Positions 1 through 7,427 of a stretch of DNA of 21,886 nucleotides are shown here, one piece after another (the stretch's first letter is position 1; every line of letters starts with the position of its first letter). Origin of the DNA: Chitinophagaceae bacterium (GTDB taxonomy: Bacteria; Bacteroidota; Bacteroidia; Chitinophagales; Chitinophagaceae); the NCBI GenBank assembly GCA_025362915.1, contig JANYEU010000011.1, positions 1-21,886 of the forward strand, given 5' to 3'. Made by a program: the position numbers and the translations under genes. The notes under the pieces were generated by a model, which was not told the DNA's origin, did no database searches, and was given only the letters and a program-made list of their open reading frames with translations.

Positions 1-231
1 TTGCGAGCATTGTTACGAGTGTTGCGAGCATTGTTACGAGTGTTGCGAGCATTGTTACGAACAGCGACTGGCTTGTTGCGAGCAATTAACCACCTGTTGC
101 TTGCAACAAGCCAGATGCTACGAGTGATGCACGTATTGTTACGAGTGATGCACGCATTGTTACGAGTGATGCGCGCATTGTTACGAGCAATATTGGTTGT
201 AACACGCGTGATGAATGGCTTGAAGAACGTA
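1..231. repeat. 21-bp tandem repeat array 1 (cut by window start)
   Basis: About eleven consecutive 21-base units in strict phase. The first two (1-21 and 22-42) are identical, and 127-189 holds three near-identical units. The units between and after are degenerate but keep the phase. The best conserved core reads ttgttacgagtg, preceded by ttgcgagca or atgcacgca. The array may extend beyond the left edge. Because 21 is a multiple of three, one plus frame stays open and would encode Leu/Arg-rich heptads, and the minus strand also stays open. I regard both as consequences of the period, not as genes. Related arrays lie at 11301-11509 and 16830-16934. Confidence 0.9.
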
Positions 232-263
232 AATCATCTAACCCATGAGTAAATATGGATACA

Positions 264-271
264 TATATTTG
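264..271 (+). promoter_or_regulatory. possible Bacteroidota -7 promoter element
   Basis: TATATTTG matches the Bacteroidota -7 consensus TAnnTTTG and lies about 77 bases before the start codon at 349. No good TTTG -33 element is seen at the usual 19-base spacing, so this is only suggestive. Confidence 0.35.
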
Positions 272-348
272 TATGGAATAATTAATTAGAAAATCGTTCT
301 GTTGATTTTTTTGATGAAGACCAATTGAACAGCAAAAATTAAAAAAGT

Positions 349-1125
349 ATGACACTCGAAACAAATCAAGAAGAGTTAAAACGGCTCAAAAATATTATTC
401 TTGCAACAATAGATTACTCATTGCAAAAATCAGCTGATATAATAAAGATTGATGGACGAGTTCCAGGAGAATCGTATTATCAAGAACTAAAACAAAGCAC
501 TAAGTACCATTTTAAACAAAAAAACTTTGCAAAACTTCAACAGATACTTTCAAAAGTTTTAGAAACCCCAGTAGCTCGTGGTGATGGAAGCTTTGATAAT
601 TACATTAAAGAAAAAACAGGATATGAGATAAGTATATTTAAAAATATTGAAGAAAATACTGACAAGATTATTAAACAAAACAAGATTGAAAATGAGGAAG
701 AATTTTATGATGCAGCCCGTATGATTCATAAGCTTAAACAAGAATATGCCGATGAAGATAAAATCAATGTGCTGGATAATCTATGTCGTGACTTTGCCAA
801 GTTAATAAATAAAACAAAAATTTTAGACGATAAGTACATTCCAAAAGAGCTATCTCATATTCAATCACCAAATAAAAAATATAGACTGATAGTATCAGAA
901 AGCGAACAGAATGGCGAATATGGGGTAACAAGTGTATGTGTTACTAGTAAAAATGGTGGAGCAAGTATCTATGACGTGGAAAGAATTAATTTAGATATTA
1001 AAGCTTATTGGGAAGGCGACAATACAATAATAATAGAATCGAAAAAAGAATATAAGGCTCTTTCAAGGCGCAATCAAATTCAATTCGGTAATGACGTTAT
1101 TGACGTTAATTTAATTGAGGATTAA
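349..1125 (+). CDS. uncharacterised protein, 258 aa
   Basis: A complete reading frame of 258 codons starting at ATG after an A-rich stretch, as is usual for Bacteroidota. The product is hydrophilic, Lys/Glu-rich and has no signal peptide or membrane segment, so it is probably cytoplasmic. The first 150 or so residues look helical (Lys/Glu/Asn-rich, for example around ENEEEFYDAARMIHKLKQEY). The last 90 look like a small beta-rich domain: SPNKKYRLIVSESEQ, then a Gly-rich turn, then YWEGDNTIIIES. That second part resembles the small strand-rich domains of uncharacterised accessory proteins, but I cannot assign a family. It stands alone between a repeat array and a membrane-protein gene, and its high A+T content fits an accessory gene. 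Confidence 0.8.
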   Translation: MTLETNQEELKRLKNIILATIDYSLQKSADIIKIDGRVPGESYYQELKQSTKYHFKQKNFAKLQQILSKVLETPVARGDGSFDNYIKEKTGYEISIFKNIEENTDKIIKQNKIENEEEFYDAARMIHKLKQEYADEDKINVLDNLCRDFAKLINKTKILDDKYIPKELSHIQSPNKKYRLIVSESEQNGEYGVTSVCVTSKNGGASIYDVERINLDIKAYWEGDNTIIIESKKEYKALSRRNQIQFGNDVIDVNLIED

Positions 1126-1330
1126 CATCCAGCCCATAAATGCCTATGCAATACTTTTAGAAAAGCGGGGTACTGTGAATTAATCCCTTCATGGAATGTA
1201 TAGCTATCAAATTATTAATATTTTTACATCTTATTATTGTTGGTCAGGAATACAATTGAATAAAAGCCTAACCATTCTATTCACTGTTGCTTGATAAAGA
1301 ACATAGATATTCGCTGCATTTACAAAATAA

Positions 1331-1338
1331 TATTTTTG
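1331..1338 (+). promoter_or_regulatory. possible -7 promoter element for the membrane/SRPBCC gene
   Basis: TATTTTTG fits TAnnTTTG and lies 61 bases upstream of the ATG at 1400. The rest of the 274-base gap (1126-1399) shows no gene, clear hairpin or repeat. Confidence 0.3.
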
Positions 1339-1399
1339 CTTAAGTTATAGTTACACAAAAGAATGATGATTATTGTAATTAAAGCAACACCTTGAAATT

Positions 1400-2338
1400 A
1401 TGAGAAAATTATCGCAAGACAAAAGCTTTCAACTTTCAATTTTACTAACACTTCTCTTTTTTGGAACGGGCATTGCCTTTTTGTTTTTAGGCCTTGCCAA
1501 TTATAGCTGGATTCTCTTTGTATTGTTACCCATTGTTTTAGGCATTTCAATTGGCGCAATGCCTAATAAGAAATATTTGCTTTGGGGTTCGCTAATTACA
1601 ACAGTTATCTTTTTAGTTGGCATGTACATCCCCGGATTATCAGGACTGTTATGCATAGTGATGGCTTTGCCATTAGTTGTTCCATTAATTTTTTTGGGCT
1701 ATATCATTTCGCATTTAACCAAAAAACACAAAAACATAGAATCAACCACAAACCTTCCTGTTCTGTTACTACCCTTACTGCCGTTTATTATTGCTGCGCC
1801 AACGGAACATTTCCTCAATCCAAACAAAAAAGAAATTGTTGAAGTGAGAACAGAACAAGTGTATAATTATACGCCGGAGCAAGTTTATGATGCCATAAAA
1901 TCAGTAGATACATTAATAGCAGAAAAGCCATACCTAATGAATTTCGACTTGCCTATTCCTGTGAAATGTGTTTTAGAAAAAGAAGCAATTGGGGGCTTAA
2001 GAACCTGTTACTTTAAGGCTGGAAGGCTTAGTAACGAAGATTTTGGGAGTGGAACAATTGTAGAGAAAATTACACAATTGGAGAAGGCAAAGGTTTTAAG
2101 AATGGATGTAATTAACTACAACTTGGTAGGAAGAAAATGGATTGGTTTTAAAGAAGCGATTTATTACTTTGATAAGGTTGGAAAGAATAGTTGCAAACTA
2201 ACAAGGATTACAACATACACATCTGAATTGACACCAAGGATTTATTGGGAACCATTGGAAAAGTTAGGCATCCGACAAGAACATGAGTATGTTTTCAGTA
2301 ATTTAGCAAACGACTTGAAGAAAAAATATGGTAAGTAA
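1400..2338 (+). CDS. membrane protein with C-terminal SRPBCC-like domain, 312 aa
   Basis: A complete 312-codon frame. Residues about 12-150 hold four to five hydrophobic segments (for example LSILLTLLFFGTGIAFLFLG, the stretch around FVLLPIVLGISIG, and NLPVLLLPLLPFIIAAP), so this part is in the inner membrane. From about residue 153 the chain is soluble. It has the layout of a polyketide cyclase/START-like (SRPBCC) fold: a first strand with a Glu-Val pattern (EIVEVRTEQVYNYTPEQVYDAI), a long middle with charged strands, and a C-terminal helix (EHEYVFSNLANDLKKKYG). SRPBCC domains usually bind hydrophobic ligands, but neither ligand nor reaction can be read here. The VOC gene follows after 48 bases with no terminator, so the two are probably co-transcribed. 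The domain call is from pattern, not from a search. Confidence 0.75.
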   Translation: MRKLSQDKSFQLSILLTLLFFGTGIAFLFLGLANYSWILFVLLPIVLGISIGAMPNKKYLLWGSLITTVIFLVGMYIPGLSGLLCIVMALPLVVPLIFLGYIISHLTKKHKNIESTTNLPVLLLPLLPFIIAAPTEHFLNPNKKEIVEVRTEQVYNYTPEQVYDAIKSVDTLIAEKPYLMNFDLPIPVKCVLEKEAIGGLRTCYFKAGRLSNEDFGSGTIVEKITQLEKAKVLRMDVINYNLVGRKWIGFKEAIYYFDKVGKNSCKLTRITTYTSELTPRIYWEPLEKLGIRQEHEYVFSNLANDLKKKYGK

Positions 2339-2386
2339 CATTGGATTGGGCTCAATGATATAGCATTTAATAAAAAAACAACTACA

Positions 2387-2752
2387 ATGAAATTTACCAA
2401 ACTTGTCCCTAACATTTTTTATACTGATATAAAAGTAGGATTGGTGCTTTTTATTGATTGTATTGGGTTTACCATTGGTTACGATGATTTACAATCGGAA
2501 GAACCTTGTTGTGTGGCAGGGAGAGATGGATTGGGCATATTAATCATTCAAAGCAAGGAATTTGCCGAAAAAGATAGGCCAGAACTAAGGCTTCAAACAG
2601 ATAATATTGAAGAAGTGTATGAAAAGGCAAAAGCAACACATCCGGACTTGCTTCATCCTAATGGAAACAAGATTTCACTTAAACCTTGGGGAGCTAAGGA
2701 GTTTGCCCTGCGTGATGAATGTGATGTGTGCATCATCATTCAACAATGGTAG
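2387..2752 (+). CDS. VOC-superfamily (glyoxalase/bleomycin-resistance-like) protein, 121 aa
   Basis: A complete small cytoplasmic protein of 121 codons with the usual length of a single VOC module. The family pattern is visible: an N-terminal strand with 'LVPNIFYTDI', the 'CIGFTIGYDDL' step typical of the first beta-alpha-beta unit, a middle containing 'ELRLQTDNIEEVYEKAKA', and the closing 'WGAKEFALRDECDVCIIIQQW' pattern in which the final residues form the last strand. VOC proteins include metal enzymes and metal-free binding or resistance proteins. The metal ligands are not clear here, so the function cannot be stated. It lies 48 bases after the membrane/SRPBCC gene and is probably read from the same transcript. 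Confidence 0.8.
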   Translation: MKFTKLVPNIFYTDIKVGLVLFIDCIGFTIGYDDLQSEEPCCVAGRDGLGILIIQSKEFAEKDRPELRLQTDNIEEVYEKAKATHPDLLHPNGNKISLKPWGAKEFALRDECDVCIIIQQW

Positions 2753-2822
2753 ATTTGAATGAATCGTCTCGTCTGCCGTCTGTGGTTTTAAAATCCAGAA
2801 ATACTAACTTGCGACATAAAGC

Positions 2823-2830
2823 TATCTTTG
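2823..2830 (+). promoter_or_regulatory. -7 promoter element for prmA
   Basis: TATCTTTG is an exact TAnnTTTG match followed by CA, 40 bases before the ATG at 2871. This would give a leader of roughly 35 nt. No TTTG is present at the ideal -33 position. Confidence 0.5.
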
Positions 2831-2870
2831 CAATCTTCAATTAATATTTTTAAAGCAATTACTCCCCTTA

Positions 2871-3689
2871 ATGAATTACACAGAAATAGATATTACTACC
2901 ACAAATGTGGAATTGAAAGACTTGCTGATTGCAGAGCTTTCTGAGATTGGATATGAAGGGTTTGAAGAAACAGATCTTGGATTGAAAGCCTTTCTGCCAG
3001 AAGATAACTTTGAAGATGCCACATTGGAAATATTAGCTGCCAAACACAACATAGAATATACCATTACCAGCATTCCACACCAAAACTGGAATGAACTGTG
3101 GGAAAGTAACTTCAGTCCGATGACGGTGGATGATTTTGTGGGGGTAAGGGCATCTTTCCATGAGCCGATGAATAATGTGGAACACGAAATAATAATAACA
3201 CCCAAGATGAGTTTTGGCACTGGTCACCACGCCACTACTTATATGATGATGGATTTGATGAGGGATATGGACTTTACAAATAAATCTGTGTACGACTTTG
3301 GTTCTGGCACAGGCATTCTGGCAATATTGGCAGAGAAACTAGGCAGCAAATCGATATTGGCAGTGGATTATGACGATTGGTGTATTGAGAATTCAAAAGA
3401 AAATATTGAATCGAATGGATGTAAATATATAAAAATAGCCAAGGCTGATAATGCACAAACGGGAGAGGCGTTTGATGTTGTATTGGCGAATATAAACAAG
3501 AACATCATCTTGGATAATATGGCTACATTGTCAGAAGATATTAAACCTAATGGATACATTTTGCTTAGCGGACTGTTGCCAGAAGATGAAAAAGACATAC
3601 TTGAAGCCGCTAAGATTCAAAGATGGGAACATCTGATTACCGTTACAAAAAACAATTGGATTGCACTTAAATTTTCAAGGTTAGCATAA
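2871..3689 (+). CDS. prmA: ribosomal protein L11 methyltransferase
   Basis: PrmA is a cytoplasmic SAM-dependent enzyme that methylates ribosomal protein L11. This 272-residue product has the expected order. An N-terminal substrate-recognition domain (about 1-65) is followed by a linker with 'PHQNWNELWESNFSPM' (69-84). The family hallmark 'MSFGTGHHATTYMM' comes next (113-126), then SAM motif I 'VYDFGSGTGILAI' (140-152), an acidic ribose-binding Asp in 'LAVDYDD' (163-169), and the PrmA motif 'VLANINKNIIL' (204-214), comparable to the catalytic-loop Asn-Ile/Pro-containing motif. The length is slightly short of the gamma-proteobacterial enzyme (about 290), which is normal for Bacteroidota. Two further ATG/GTG triplets nearby do not fit the family start better. 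plsY follows in the same direction, but with its own promoter-like element. Confidence 0.95.
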   Translation: MNYTEIDITTTNVELKDLLIAELSEIGYEGFEETDLGLKAFLPEDNFEDATLEILAAKHNIEYTITSIPHQNWNELWESNFSPMTVDDFVGVRASFHEPMNNVEHEIIITPKMSFGTGHHATTYMMMDLMRDMDFTNKSVYDFGSGTGILAILAEKLGSKSILAVDYDDWCIENSKENIESNGCKYIKIAKADNAQTGEAFDVVLANINKNIILDNMATLSEDIKPNGYILLSGLLPEDEKDILEAAKIQRWEHLITVTKNNWIALKFSRLA

Positions 3690-3728
3690 ATTATCAAAAG
3701 GCATTTACAAGTTGATTTATTAATTCAG

Positions 3729-3736
3729 TATATTTG
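3729..3736 (+). promoter_or_regulatory. -7 promoter element for plsY
   Basis: TATATTTG matches TAnnTTTG and sits 28 bases before the ATG at 3764, implying a short leader of about 20 nt. It also supports starting plsY at 3764 and not at the upstream in-frame TTG at 3740, which would lie at or before the predicted transcript start. Confidence 0.5.
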
Positions 3737-3763
3737 TAATTGCTTTACAAACTAATTTGCAGA

Positions 3764-4423
3764 ATGAACGAGGTTTTCCTAATATTTTTATCTTACCTAA
3801 TTGGCTCAATTCCTACATCTGTCTGGGTGAGTAAATATTTCTTTGAGATTGACATCAGGGACTATGGAAGCGGCAATGCTGGCGCAACAAATACTTACAG
3901 GATACTAGGGAAAAAGTGGGGCACATTTGTAATGATTGCGGATATGGTGAAGGGAATAATAGGCACTTCGCTTTATATATTTTTACCATTTTATCTTACA
4001 CATGAATTACAAAGAACCAATTTAATGATAGGTTTAGGATTGGCGGCAGTGGTTGGGCATATATTTCCTATTTGGGCAGATTTTAAAGGAGGTAAAGGGG
4101 TTGCAACCCTATTTGGGATGGCGGTGGCCATTCAGCCATTGGTGGCGCTTTGCTGTGTAGGTGTATTCTTACTAGTCCTGTATTTAACAAGGTTTGTTTC
4201 ACTGAGTTCTATTTTGGCAGGAGTATCTTTCATGGTTTTCATATTATTCATATTTAATGAACATGAAACATTGTATAGAATATTTGCAGTTTTGGTTGCG
4301 TTGATGATTGTGTTAACACATCAGAAAAACATTACAAGAATACTAAAAGGAACAGAAAGTAAAGTGCCAATATTGAAATATCGCGACAGGCGAAAGCAGC
4401 GTCGCAATTTGGATGGTAACTAA
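3764..4423 (+). CDS. plsY: glycerol-3-phosphate acyltransferase PlsY
   Basis: PlsY transfers the acyl group from acyl-phosphate to sn-glycerol 3-phosphate, the first step of phospholipid synthesis, in the inner membrane. The product from this ATG is 219 residues, the normal size. All three family motifs are present: 'LSYLIGSIPTSVW' in the first membrane segment followed by 'GSGNAGATN' (35-43), 'FKGGKGVAT' (107-115), and the final 'THQKNITRILKGTE'. About six to seven hydrophobic segments are visible. The C-terminus is basic (RDRRKQRR). The frame is open back to a TTG at 3740, but this ATG gives the classical N-terminus (MNEVFLIFLSYLIGS). The partner PlsX is not in the window. Confidence 0.95.
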   Translation: MNEVFLIFLSYLIGSIPTSVWVSKYFFEIDIRDYGSGNAGATNTYRILGKKWGTFVMIADMVKGIIGTSLYIFLPFYLTHELQRTNLMIGLGLAAVVGHIFPIWADFKGGKGVATLFGMAVAIQPLVALCCVGVFLLVLYLTRFVSLSSILAGVSFMVFILFIFNEHETLYRIFAVLVALMIVLTHQKNITRILKGTESKVPILKYRDRRKQRRNLDGN

Positions 4424-4534
4424 ATTTTTGCAGAATTACCCCATACATTTAAAAAAAATATTAGTAAAAAAGCCCAATTCCTTGTTAAAAGTAACAATCT
4501 TATTTAATATAGATTATAACAGACTGACATTAAT

Positions 4535-4542
4535 TATCTTTG
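4535..4542 (+). promoter_or_regulatory. -7 promoter element upstream of the YdeI-type gene
   Basis: TATCTTTG followed by CA matches TAnnTTTG, 46 bases before the ATG at 4581. No recognisable -33 box is seen. Confidence 0.45.
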
Positions 4543-4580
4543 CAGTTCTCATTTACATCACCTAATTCAATTATTTAGGC

Positions 4581-5276
4581 ATGTCTAACAGTTTATTTGA
4601 AAGTTTAGAGTTAAAAGATGAAAGGACACTCCTTATTCAAGGACTTCCATCTTCCATTGAAAAGCAATTTGTAAAGTTGTCTTACGCTAAAAACGTAACT
4701 CCCTTACTTAGATCTAAAAAAATTGATTTCGCATTAGTTTTTGCAGTCAATCAAAATCAGCTTAATAACATTTTAAGGGAAGTTTTTATTGCCTTACATC
4801 CTAATAGTAAGTTATGGATTGCTTATCCTAAAAAGACTAGCAAAATAATAAGCGATCTGAATAGGCAAAGCAGTTGGGATTTGCTTATAGAAAGTGGATT
4901 TGAAAATTTAAATCTTGTTTCTATTGATAACGTATGGAACGCCGTACTTTTCAGAAAAATTGGAACTGTAGAACAAGAGCTGTCGGTTCAGGATGCAACT
5001 ACCCGTCTTGTTGCCAGTGAGCAAAAGGATATTACTTCTATTAGTACTACTACTGTTGATTTTGAAAAGAATCTAGTTGTTCCACCGGCTGAACTAGAAA
5101 AGATTTTCAAAAAGCATACAGAAGCCAGAGACTTCTTTACCTCTTTATCCGTCACTAATCAAAATGAATATGTATCATGGTTAGCTGACGCAAAGCGTGG
5201 TGAAACAAAGCAAAGAAGGCTGGAATCGGTTTTGGAGAAACTAACATCTGGCAAAAGAACACCAATGGAAAACTAA
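4581..5276 (+). CDS. DUF3052-like / YdeI(OmdA)-domain fusion protein, 231 aa
   Basis: A complete cytoplasmic protein of 231 residues that appears to hold two modules. Residues about 1-125 resemble the DUF3052 type: 'LLIQGLPSSIEKQF', then 'ALHPNSKLWIAYPKKTSKI', then 'NLVSIDNVWNAVLFRK'. After a Ser/Thr-rich linker (about 135-160), residues 165-228 match the YdeI/OmpD-associated (bacteriocin-protection-like) domain: 'PPAELEKIFKKHTEARDFF', then 'YVSWLADAKRGETKQRRL', then 'EKLTSGKRTP'. YdeI-type proteins have been linked to peptide or stress resistance in enterobacteria, but the biochemical role is unknown. A strong terminator follows, so the gene is probably a single transcription unit. Domain names rest on pattern recognition only. 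Confidence 0.8.
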   Translation: MSNSLFESLELKDERTLLIQGLPSSIEKQFVKLSYAKNVTPLLRSKKIDFALVFAVNQNQLNNILREVFIALHPNSKLWIAYPKKTSKIISDLNRQSSWDLLIESGFENLNLVSIDNVWNAVLFRKIGTVEQELSVQDATTRLVASEQKDITSISTTTVDFEKNLVVPPAELEKIFKKHTEARDFFTSLSVTNQNEYVSWLADAKRGETKQRRLESVLEKLTSGKRTPMEN

Positions 5277-5296
5277 TAATTATACTAAAATAAATC

Positions 5297-5330
5297 AAAA
5301 AAGCCTGAAGCATCTGCTTCGGGCTTTTTT
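5297..5330 (+). terminator. intrinsic terminator after the YdeI-type gene
   Basis: A 15-pair stem with one G-U pair: AAAAAAGCCTGAAGC, loop ATCT, then GCTTCGGGC followed by six T. It lies 20 bases after the stop codon at 5274-5276. The A-tract on the 5' side would let it work in both directions. Confidence 0.93.
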
Positions 5331-5422
5331 ATTCATAATGCCTGATTAATTAAACCAAAAGATTGTTCAATACCATTACTTACTTTCGCACTCTTTACAA
5401 AAACAAAATCAATCATTCTACT

Positions 5423-6592
5423 ATGTCATTATATGCGCAACGAGGGGTTTCAGCACAAAAGGAAGAAGTACATGCAGCAATTAAAAACCTCGATGCAGGC
5501 TTATATGCAAATGCTTTTTGTAAAATGTATCCTGATTACTTGGGAGGAGATGCTGATTGGGTAAATATCAGCCATGCGGATGGTGCTGGGACAAAAAGTA
5601 TTCTTGCTTATTTATATTGGAAAGAGACGGGCAACATTTCTGTTTGGAAAGGCATTGCACAAGATGCAGTAGCCATGAATCTGGATGATTTGCTTTGCGT
5701 GGGTGTCTGTGACAATCTCCTCTTTTCTTCAACCATTGATCGAAATAAAGCCGTAATCCCTGGAGAAGTACTAGGGGCGGTAATAGATGGAACACAGGAG
5801 TTCTTTAATCAATTAAAAGAATTTGGTGTAAATATTCATTATCTCGGTGGAGAAACGGCGGATGTGGGAGATGTGGTTAGAACCATTGCCGTAAATGGCA
5901 CAATGACTGCAAGATGGCCAAAGAATAAGCTGATTACAAATGATAAGATAACCGAAGACAATGTGATTGTTGGTTTTTCCAGCAGTGGGCAGGCTACTTA
6001 TGAAACCAGTTATAATAGTGGGCTAGGTAGCAATGGATTGACCAGTGCCAGACATGATGTGTTGGGTAAGTACTATGGGAAGAAATACCCGGAAACTTTT
6101 GAACCAACATTGGCGGACAAAGTGGTTTATATAGGTAAAAATAAAGTAGAAGATAAAGTTATTGTAGAAGGTAATGAACTTACCATTGGGCAATTATTAT
6201 TAAGCCCAACAAGGACGTATGCGCCTTTATTAAAAATTTTATTAGATACACATTTTGATGATATTACTGGCATTATTCATTGCAGTGGGGGTGGGCAAAC
6301 AAAGTGTATGAAATATTTACCCAAGCCCTTAAAAATTGTAAAAGATAATCTTTTTGAAATACCCCCTATCTTTCAATTGATACAAGAGAACTCTGGTGCT
6401 GATTACCGCGAAATGTATCAGGTATTTAATATGGGACATAGGTTAGAAGTTTTTACAAATAAAGAAGCCGCAGAGAAAATGATAGCAATTTCAAATCAAT
6501 TTAATATTGAAGCTAAAATTGTTGGGAGAGTGGAAGCATCCGAAAAGAAGGAATTGATATTAAGTGGTAAATTTGGCGGGATAGTATATTAG
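5423..6592 (+). CDS. purM: phosphoribosylformylglycinamidine cyclo-ligase (AIR synthetase)
   Basis: PurM closes the imidazole ring of FGAM with ATP to give AIR, the fifth step of de novo purine synthesis, in the cytoplasm. The product is 389 residues, longer than the E. coli enzyme (about 345) but typical of the Bacteroidota form. Seen in order: an N-terminal 'YAQRGVSAQKEEVHAAI', the substrate/ATP region 'HADGAGTKSILAYLYWKETGN', then 'GIAQDAVAMNLDDLLCVG', the loop 'HYLGGETADVGDVVRTIAVNG', and 'VIVGFSSSGQATYETSYNSG' before the C-terminal domain with 'IIHCSGGGQTKC'. The frame is open upstream to 5363, but the ATG at 5423 gives the family N-terminus. No other pur genes are in the window, so it is separated from the pathway. 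Confidence 0.93.
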   Translation: MSLYAQRGVSAQKEEVHAAIKNLDAGLYANAFCKMYPDYLGGDADWVNISHADGAGTKSILAYLYWKETGNISVWKGIAQDAVAMNLDDLLCVGVCDNLLFSSTIDRNKAVIPGEVLGAVIDGTQEFFNQLKEFGVNIHYLGGETADVGDVVRTIAVNGTMTARWPKNKLITNDKITEDNVIVGFSSSGQATYETSYNSGLGSNGLTSARHDVLGKYYGKKYPETFEPTLADKVVYIGKNKVEDKVIVEGNELTIGQLLLSPTRTYAPLLKILLDTHFDDITGIIHCSGGGQTKCMKYLPKPLKIVKDNLFEIPPIFQLIQENSGADYREMYQVFNMGHRLEVFTNKEAAEKMIAISNQFNIEAKIVGRVEASEKKELILSGKFGGIVY

Positions 6593-6666
6593 TTAAAATT
6601 ACTTTTAGAAATCATATTTACACACTTTTTTCGTTTTAGTTATAAGATTCAAAAATTTAGATAGTA

Positions 6667-7344
6667 ATGGCAGAAACAGTTATATCACTCGAAAATGTAA
6701 AGATTTTTCAAGGGCAGAGCCTTATTTTGGAAAATGTAAATTTCACAGTTGAAAAGGGTGAATTCGTTTATCTGGTTGGCAAAACAGGTACAGGTAAAAG
6801 CAGCCTTCTAAAAACATTGTATGGAGAGCTAAAACTACAAGAAGGGAAGGCAAATGTTGTAGGATTTGATTTGAGTGATATGGATTGGAAGAAAGTGCCA
6901 TTTCTTCGTCGGAATCTAGGCGTAGTTTTTCAAGACTTTCAATTACTTACAGATAGGAATGTGTATGAGAACCTGAAATTTGTATTAAAGGCAACAGGTT
7001 GGAAAGATGAACGTTTGATGGAAGAAAAAATAAATGACGTACTGGATAAGGTAGGTCTTAAAAGTAAAGGATTTAAAATGCCTTTTGAGATGAGCGGCGG
7101 CGAACAGCAAAGGGTTGATATTGCCAGGGCATTATTAAATTCTCCAAAACTTATTTTGGCAGATGAACCTACAGGTAATCTTGACCCAGAAACAAGTGAT
7201 GAGATAATGCAATTGTTGTTTGAAATTGTAAAAGATTACGGAGCAACCATCCTTATGGCCACACATGATTTTATTGTAATTAACAGATACCCTTCCCGTA
7301 TTCTTAAAACAGAAAGGGGGCAAGTTTTTGATAGTAGCAATTAA
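6667..7344 (+). CDS. ftsE: FtsE-type cell-division ABC ATPase
   Basis: A 225-residue ABC ATPase, the size of FtsE, which partners the membrane protein FtsX to activate peptidoglycan hydrolases at the septum. Walker A is 'GKTGTGKS' (38-45), the Q-loop 'VFQDFQLL' (87-94), the signature 'MSGGEQQR' (142-149), Walker B 'LILADEPTGNLDP' (162-174), and the H-loop 'MATHD' (197-201). 'LRRNLGVVFQDFQLL' is characteristic of FtsE and the related LolD/MacB class. FtsE is preferred because there is no lipoprotein-export or MacB membrane partner nearby and the protein is minimal. ftsX is not adjacent; in many Bacteroidota ftsE and ftsX are unlinked. A strong terminator follows. Confidence 0.85.
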   Translation: MAETVISLENVKIFQGQSLILENVNFTVEKGEFVYLVGKTGTGKSSLLKTLYGELKLQEGKANVVGFDLSDMDWKKVPFLRRNLGVVFQDFQLLTDRNVYENLKFVLKATGWKDERLMEEKINDVLDKVGLKSKGFKMPFEMSGGEQQRVDIARALLNSPKLILADEPTGNLDPETSDEIMQLLFEIVKDYGATILMATHDFIVINRYPSRILKTERGQVFDSSN

Positions 7345-7373
7345 TAAGGAATTCCCTATCAGTAGATAATAAA

Positions 7374-7404
7374 AAAGGCTGTCCGAATATTCGAGACAGC
7401 CTTT
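7374..7404. terminator. bidirectional intrinsic terminator between ftsE and the lipoprotein gene
   Basis: A perfect 10-pair stem AAAGGCTGTC / GACAGCCTTT around a loop that contains the palindrome CGAATATTCG. A runs of six A lie on the left and T-rich sequence on the right. It lies between two convergent genes, 29 bases after the ftsE stop and 23 bases from the lipoprotein stop, and can serve both. Confidence 0.9.
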
Positions 7405-7427
7405 GTATTAAACTATTATTTACCGAC

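Noticed and set aside
1..252. Open frame encoding Leu/Arg heptads (RALLRV repeats)
   Set aside because: It follows directly from a 21-bp tandem repeat. Several frames on both strands stay open for the same reason, and nothing after the array looks like protein.
86..364. Minus-strand open frame across array 1 and the following gap
   Set aside because: The same period effect, and it crosses the start of the 349-1125 gene.
1126..1399. Possible small gene or RNA in the gap before the membrane/SRPBCC gene
   Set aside because: No frame of useful length with protein-like composition, no stable hairpin and no tRNA-like pattern was seen.
5363..5422. Upstream extension of purM
   Set aside because: The family N-terminus starts at MSLYAQRGVS (5423). 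The extension would include the promoter region.
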